Assembly: GCF_035582795.1 (NCBI RefSeq)
Contig: NC_134367.1
Location: 41,167,062-41,231,061 of the forward strand
Direction: 5' to 3'
Origin: Mycteria americana
Lineage: Eukaryota; Chordata; Aves; Ciconiiformes; Ciconiidae
Length of the DNA: 64,000 nucleotides
A program made the position numbers and the translations under genes. Position 1 is the first letter of the stretch; every line of letters begins with the position of its first letter. The notes beneath the pieces are model-generated. The model was given only the letters and a program-made list of their open reading frames with translations. It was not told the DNA's origin and made no database searches. Of this stretch, positions 58,178 through 64,000 are shown one piece after another.

Positions 58178-61100
58178 CTGGAAAACAAGAATAGCTGTCA
58201 GCTTACGGTATTGCTACAGAATAGGGCGTAGCTCTCAGGACAGCAGTTAGGAGCAGCCTGTCAGAGGTGAGAATGCTGTGTGCATCCTCTGTCCCCATAC
58301 AGGGTGCTGGGATTCGGACATACGCATCATCTCTGTACTAACACACCAATGCTGGCAGAATTCACACCAGCTGTTGATAGCCCACTAGCAGTGTCACCAG
58401 AGGGACACATTCATCAATGAAAGGAAGCTGGAAGGGGGTGTCCAGCCCAGTCTAGTACCCTCAGGGCAGAGGGACCAGAGGAGGTGCCTGCAAAAGAGCT
58501 AGCAATGACTAAAAAGTGAAAATCTTGCATGCACCACAGGCTGTTACAGCCTGAGGATACTGTTGGAATCCCTCCTCTCGCTGTGCGCCTGGGTTAGAGG
58601 CTGCCAAGCAACTATGGGCTGCTTTGAAAATTTCACTCTTCCTTGTCAATGTCTTAGCTGTTACACAGCTGACTGTTTGGGAAGGGCTCTATCAACCTTG
58701 CTCCATAACAATAGTTCTTGAAAGTTGTCATACTGAAAGATATTTAGAAATTTCTTTTTTTTTACAGGATAAGGAACTGAAATTTTCCTTGTAGCTTGGA
58801 CTGTCTTAGTCCATCTTCAAAGGCAGGAATACCTACAGCATCTAAGCTCAAATACAGAGTGCAGCTCCATCAATTCCACTGAATTTTTTTCCCCCACAAC
58901 ACAGCTGAACACTTAAATGTGATTTCCTACCAAAATCAGATAGGTAATTGCTTTTGAAATAGATGAAAGAGAAAATAAGAAAGGCAGTGTAATTAGTGTA
59001 TCATTTACTGAGCAGTTAAGGGGTCAAACATTGCCTGGGAGATCAGTAGAAAATAATTTGCATCTATTTGGAACTGTACATTAACAGTTGTCAGCCTCTG
59101 TGCTTTGGCTAGAAAGGCAATACAGACAACTTGGGATATGTAGGTGGCAAGAGGGAGGAGACAGATTCAGTTACCTCCTAATTCTCTGTCTTTCCACATA
59201 ACCACTAAAGGAAACCATCAGAAATTAACCAGCAAGTTAAATGCTCAAATGTTTACTTTTAAAAAGTTCCAAAGGAAAGGTGATGAGAAGGAAAGGGGTT
59301 TGACTGGGTTTGGAGCAGTTGTCCTTATGAAGCATTCTTTTTTGGGAAGATCAGGCCGAGCAGCCCTCCGGAAGGCACAGCCATAAACAGCAACCCCTGC
59401 CTTCTCAAAGCGGTGCCTCCCACGGGAGAGCCTGCCTGCTGGCTCATTAGCCTGCAGGTGCATATTCACCCGAGTGGTTGCACAGCTGGGTTGGCAAAGC
59501 CCTATATTGCTCTGGGACGCCCTACACAGACTCCAGCCACGTAACAACGCTGTGCCATACCTGGGCTAGTTCAGGGGCGCTGCCTTTCACAGGAAGAGTT
59601 TTATGTGCCACGGCTGCAAGATGGCTGAAATGGAAAACACGGTGGGAATGGTGAGAACGAGCAGGTCTCTTGACAAGAGCAGTGCTATGGACTACAGAAA
59701 GCAGCAGAACTGGATGAGCCACGACTGCAGCATGCCGGAGACTTATTTCCAACAGCCTCTTTCACCTGGCTGAGGGAGGGCATGGTTTTCTGTAGCCTGC
59801 ATGTTGTCAGGGCATGCCATCAACAACTTAATGCTCATAAAACAACCCCAAAACAATCTCTCCACTCCCCGCCCCCCCCGCCCCCAAATACCCCAGAACT
59901 GGCCTGGAAAGACCCTTGAGAGCCTGCCCTGTCATTCCCAAGGTGCATGACTCCTTATACCATTTTCCTTAGCTTGTTAAAGCATTCCCCATACACAGAC
60001 TCTACTCCAGTGTTTCACTGTGCTGTTAAATCAGACAGGTCCCTATGGGGGCCCTCCCTATGGAGGTCACATATGCAGTATGACTTACAGTAATAATAAG
60101 CTTTGTCTATCTCAACACATAAGCTGAGATCAGTGGTTAAAAGGGGGTTGGACAAAATTTCCTAGCTGAAATTTTGAGATTTGAGAGCATATTATCAGCT
60201 CAAATCTGCTCTTCAAGATATGATTAGTCCAGCATGATTTTGGGTTCTGACATTGGGTTACAGCCAAGTGATTCTTTTTTCTTGAAAGCAATTAGCTTCT
60301 GAGAAGGCTCCTGGCTTCTTTGTTCCTGGTTCCAACCTCAATCTCTACTATTTGTTATATTATTTGCTATCCTACTTTATACCTTTCCTGCTCCAGAGAA
60401 ACTGTCCCACAAATTTACATCTTCCCACTATTTTTACTCTTCAAAGCAGTGCAGATATGAGGGCTGCAGAGCCAGCTCAGGAAGACCTGTCCTTACCGGA
60501 GATGGATGCCAGTATCAACAATCATCTTACCTAAGTGTGAGGAGGTAGCTGACAATGTGCTTGGGTTGCAGATCCTGAGAAGATCTATATAGGACCTCAT
60601 CATACCTGTGAAGAAAGAAAAGGATTGTTTGGTGTTAGGAAGGTGTAGTGGTAGGAAGGTGTACTCAGATACAAGGCTCATCAGACTTGCTTAAGTCAGA
60701 ATAAACACACAACCACAATTGCAGAATTAACAAAAATAATCTTCTGAACCAGACCTAAGCCATGTAGTTAGCACACAATTGATTATTTCTTCCTCATTCA
60801 CTTATTACTGAAGGAGATTGCTTCTGCTCCTCATCATGCAAACACTGTAGATGGCAGAGCTCAGAGAGGCAGGCTATAGCAAAGAGAACACAAGAGCTGT
60901 ATTTGCTCCTGGAACATTATGTCTGGTTTTACATTTCAACACTAATTGGAAGCTCCTAAGAGCAAAAAACATGTATTAAATAACCAAGGCAGTCAAAATA
61001 GTCCCTTAGAGAATGTTGCTTTTAGTAAATGCAGCTTAGAATTTTAAGTAGCTAAAGGGAATCTTGTAACATTAGAAAAGACAAAAACAAAGTGGGTTTA

Positions 61101-63420
61101 CATAATCCTGGAATAAAATCAACTTATGTAAGACAGTATTAAACTGGATAACACAGGCAGAGTCATGGAGATCCATGTTTTTCCTTCACATGTTCTGCTG
61201 TCCACTTGTGCACATCCTCTTTTTCACAGCCTGCAAGAAGTTACCAACACCTCTGGGGCTGAATAGATTTCAAATTCGAAGTGGGGAGTGAACTTTCTGG
61301 TCTTTGCTCAGCTCCTGGGCCCATCCCCACCAGCATGCCCAAGCTGAACTTCCCTGGGATCTTCCTCCTTTAAAGGCAAGCTGCAGGAGAACTGGAGAGT
61401 GAGCTCTGATAATGCGGGCTCAGTGGTCACATAAGAGCTACAGCACCAGGGAGGGAGTGCTCCCCCTTCCCATGGCAGGTAAGCTACAAAAACATCTCTT
61501 ACACATGCAGTCAGCAGCTCACCTCAGCCAGCATGCCCCAGGTGGCCACTGTCCAAACAGGGAACATTGCTGCCTTTATACCGCTGTGCAACAGATGTGA
61601 GAGAAAAAAAACAGGGGAACCTCTGCATTGTCTCAGGGACAGCTTAGATACCAGCAGCTGTTGGCCCCTCAGAGACAGTGACGTAGGTATAGACAAATTA
61701 CTATTAACTTAACAAGCACCATCAAACAGCCATTAGTAAAGCTTCATGAAGCAACAAAGTTGGTATTAAATGAAGGGGCCCTCTTTTGATACCAACTTTG
61801 TTGCTTCATGAAGCTGCCATTTCAGTGTTGGCTTAATGACGTGTTAGATTATTTTATCAGTTAAATAAGTCCACTTCTGCAGGGATATACATGCTACCTT
61901 CAATCTACTATTCCTTAGTCTGCAAAGCTAATGGTCAGCTAATTTTAAGGGCAAATGTTTGGTAACTTTTCAAACAGCAGAAGCAGAGCCACGGGAAGTG
62001 GGCTTCTGACAACTCAGGAGTGTTTATCATGGAAGCTTTTCAAGAAGAATCTACCCATGGCAACTCAAAGAGGACTGAACAGTAATTGTTACTCCTGAAA
62101 TAATGGGATGTTTAAACCTGAGTGTGTTAGCCACTGAGTGCCTGGTCTAATGGATAACCTAAATACTGCTTTCTGCTGGAAGTAAAGGCCCCAGGAGATG
62201 TTTCATACAGATTCCATGTGGTGCCTGGCCAGACTGAAGCTCTATAAGAACAAGAGCCCTGCAGTGGAGCAACAACCCCTGTTTGAAAATGGACACATCT
62301 GGGATACAGCGATCCCTGCAAATCAACCTGAAATACATTAACCCTGTCAGTTTTCACACATAAGACAGGCAGCTATGTACACTAATGTGATAAAACCCAA
62401 GAAACGACCCATGAGTTTTCTGTGAAATACAATTGCACTGGATAAATAAGACACTACTGGTCTTATTTAGAGTGCTGGCTGGTCTTGCTGTTGCTCAAGA
62501 GAGCATGCAGCATACGATAAACTGCAGGCAGACCTCCCAAGGCAATTACAGTTAACGGTAGGACTCTGCAACCTACAGCTGCAGGCTGAAAGGAGCCACC
62601 TGGGACTCTGGCATGACTTTTGGAAGTCCAAATTTTAAACAGATGCCCTCAAGAAGGCCCTAGTGTGGCCAACTCTCTGGCACTGTGCAGTGTGCAATGC
62701 AGTTTATAGGACCTCTTACTAGGAATTCTGAAAACCTCTATTACTTCCAACTCCATCACAGGCTGTGGAACATGGACAAATCCCTTGTCCCCGTAGTTTA
62801 ATTACACACCTATGAAATAACAAATACAGAAACTGCTCAACTTTAAGACTGAATTAACAAAGAACATTACTGCTATTCACAGGTATTAGTTGTGCACATT
62901 CAGTAGCTCTGCAGGATGTTGAGCTACTGACTGTGCATGCACATCCTCCATTTCACCTCACCCAGGAGCACTTCCTCTTCCCTCTCCCACATGACAAAAA
63001 CAGAACAAGAGGGACCAAGCAAATTTGCAGCTAATATTTATATAGAGCTTAGCATATTTTTGTGAAGACAAGAAATAATTAAGAGCCTCACATACACAGA
63101 GTATGTTTCAAATATTGTTTTTTCCCCTCATCTGGCTTCTAAAGTCCACAAAGATTTCAAGTGAGGGCCACTGTTGCAATCAGTATGACCCAAGAGACAA
63201 GCCATTGCCTGAAATAGCCATTTTTCTTTTATGACCGTGCAGTCTGTGCGTGCTCAACAGGCTGGCAGCAAATCCAGAAGTTTATTTTAAGGGAACTGGT
63301 ATTTGGAAAGAAAACTAGACAAACCTGAGAAGATGCTGAAGAACAGAGATGGCATCTGGCTCTTGCAAGCACGCCACATTAACGTCAGTTAGCTGCTCGT
63401 TCCCATGCACCTGTTCTAAA
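58091..63420 (-). CDS. RARS2: Mitochondrial arginyl-tRNA synthetase, C-terminal exons (partial)
   Basis: RARS2 charges mitochondrial tRNA-Arg in the matrix. It is a class I synthetase whose C-terminal helical domain (DALR type) binds the anticodon (family knowledge). The last four coding exons are seen on the minus strand: 63325-63420, 60531-60605, 59561-59624 and 58091-58177. They total 322 bases, about 107 residues. All splice sites are GT-AG and the phases agree. Diagnostic pieces are [53 protein letters not shown] and [16 protein letters not shown]. The stop is TAA (plus strand tta at 58091-58093). The catalytic domain and earlier exons lie beyond the window edge. The C-terminus ends VTQM, close to the mammalian form. 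Confidence 0.96.
59561..59624 (-). CDS. RARS2: RARS2 penultimate coding exon
   Basis: 64 bases encoding [20 protein letters not shown] and Q. It starts in phase 2, completing a serine codon, and ends at gtatgg. Confidence 0.96.
60531..60605 (-). CDS. RARS2: RARS2 third-last coding exon
   Basis: 75 bases encoding [20 protein letters not shown] and LLTL. Acceptor cacag, donor gtaaga. Confidence 0.96.
61740..61815. repeat. Perfect 27-bp inverted repeat with 22-base spacer
   Basis: The arm at 61740-61766 (agcttcatgaagcaac...ggtat) is the exact complement of 61789-61815. Each arm also contains the self-palindrome gcttcatgaagc. It lies in the RARS2 intron between 60605 and 63325. Confidence 0.97.
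63325..63420 (-). CDS. RARS2: RARS2 fourth-last coding exon
   Basis: 96 bases after acceptor cattttag. Encodes [20 protein letters not shown] and [12 protein letters not shown]; donor gtttgt. One base at its start completes a codon from an exon outside the window. Confidence 0.95.
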
Positions 63421-64000
63421 CTAAAATGTAAGAATGAAAAACAAATGTTGCATGAAAAACTCTTGTTAGCAAAGCTGAACAAGAAAAACAGTAATTTGTG
63501 TTTTTTAAGAAAAAAGGGTAGGCATCTTCTGCTCAAGCTGAATGGAACAGTGAGACAGACTAGTTGACTTCAACCCAAGATAAAAACATTAAAATTTGTG
63601 CTAGCCATTCAGTATCAACAGGACTGGAGATATGCATGGACAACAGGTCCAGAAGCTGATGCTGAAAGGACTAGGGAGGACTAGGGAGGCTAAAAGGACT
63701 AGGACTAGTCAATACCCTAGAAATGGTACCCTACTACCATCAATACGTAGATGATAAGGGAGTACAAGAGGAACAGACTACAGAAAGGGATCAGGCTTGC
63801 ATGGTCTCCCTGAATACCCTCTCCTGTTACCATTGCCTCAGACAGAATACCAGGTTGGTACGGGCCTTTGGCCTGATCCAGCAAGGTATCTTACATGCTT
63901 TTATGAAAATATGTATCAATGTCTGCATTAAGAATGCTCTCACAGATCGCTATAATTGATAAAACCGTTCAAACTGGACTCTTCTGAAATTCTTTTAAAA
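63421..64000. other. RARS2 intronic sequence to the window edge
   Basis: No further RARS2 exon could be found on the minus strand. Short tandem GGACTAGGGA units lie at about 63667-63711, followed by the CR1 tail. Confidence 0.5.
63783..63925 (+). mobile_element. CR1-type LINE 3' tail
   Basis: The plus strand contains gacagaataccaggttggta, gggcctttggcctgatccag and caaggtatcttacatgcttt. This matches the typical amniote CR1 3' end (CTTTGGTCTGATCCAGCAGGG...TTCTTATG). Only the last 140 bases or so are present. It lies antisense to RARS2. Confidence 0.6.

Noticed and set aside
60120-60180. A phrase resembling a CR1 3' end (gggggttggacaaaatttcc).
   Set aside because: Only a few matching bases and no terminal repeat octamers.
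62700-62900. A faint MIR-like run (ggacaaatcccttgtcc ... cctatgaaataac).
   Set aside because: Too short and diverged to support without an alignment.
1-64000. Search for tRNA, snRNA or other small structured RNA genes.
   Set aside because: No TTCGAATC-type B box with a matching cloverleaf and no snRNA signature was seen by eye.
1-64000. Search for CRISPR arrays, bacterial operons or other prokaryotic systems.
   Set aside because: The sequence is vertebrate nuclear DNA with spliced genes; no regularly spaced repeats were found.

Overview
The window is a piece of a bird (avian) nuclear genome. The evidence is long GT-AG introns, several CR1-type LINE fragments read antisense, two avian-type retroviral LTR families, CpG-island promoters, and the amniote gene order CFAP206 - SLC35A1 - RARS2 (human 6q15). 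No bacterial or organellar sequence is present.

Layout. (1) 1-16.2 kb: mostly non-coding. It holds a candidate unrecognised plus-strand gene (phase-compatible exons at 8536-8605, 10646-10673 and 11427-11587, with AATAAA at 11680), a probable solo LTR (about 12454-13227, minus), a CTTT/CTTC microsatellite and a MIR-like relic. (2) 16.28-18.4 kb: a 5' LTR with a lysine-tRNA-type primer-binding site and a decayed gag-like body. It sits inside a TG/TA-rich repeat that resumes at 18.45 kb. (3) 18.9-35.7 kb: CFAP206 on the plus strand, a CpG-island promoter with an RFX X-box-like site, and 12 coding exons encoding 621 residues with all phases consistent. (4) 37.5-56.5 kb: SLC35A1 on the plus strand, a CpG island of nearly 2 kb with a duplicated promoter segment, and 8 coding exons encoding 338 residues. 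Its introns carry antisense CR1 LINEs, one of them split by a solo LTR with a recognisable target duplication. (5) 58.1-64 kb: the 3' end of RARS2 on the minus strand (last four coding exons, 107 residues), tail-to-tail with SLC35A1.

The three identified genes are housekeeping or ciliary genes with unrelated roles: an axonemal radial-spoke/dynein docking protein, the Golgi CMP-sialic acid transporter and mitochondrial arginyl-tRNA synthetase. Nothing suggests that they act as one pathway. The least explained parts are the candidate gene at 8.5-11.7 kb, two perfect hairpins (51.85 kb and 61.78 kb), a possible early-terminating CFAP206 exon, and a possible transcript divergent from the SLC35A1 promoter. 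All calls were made by reading the sequence; no alignment or database search was run.
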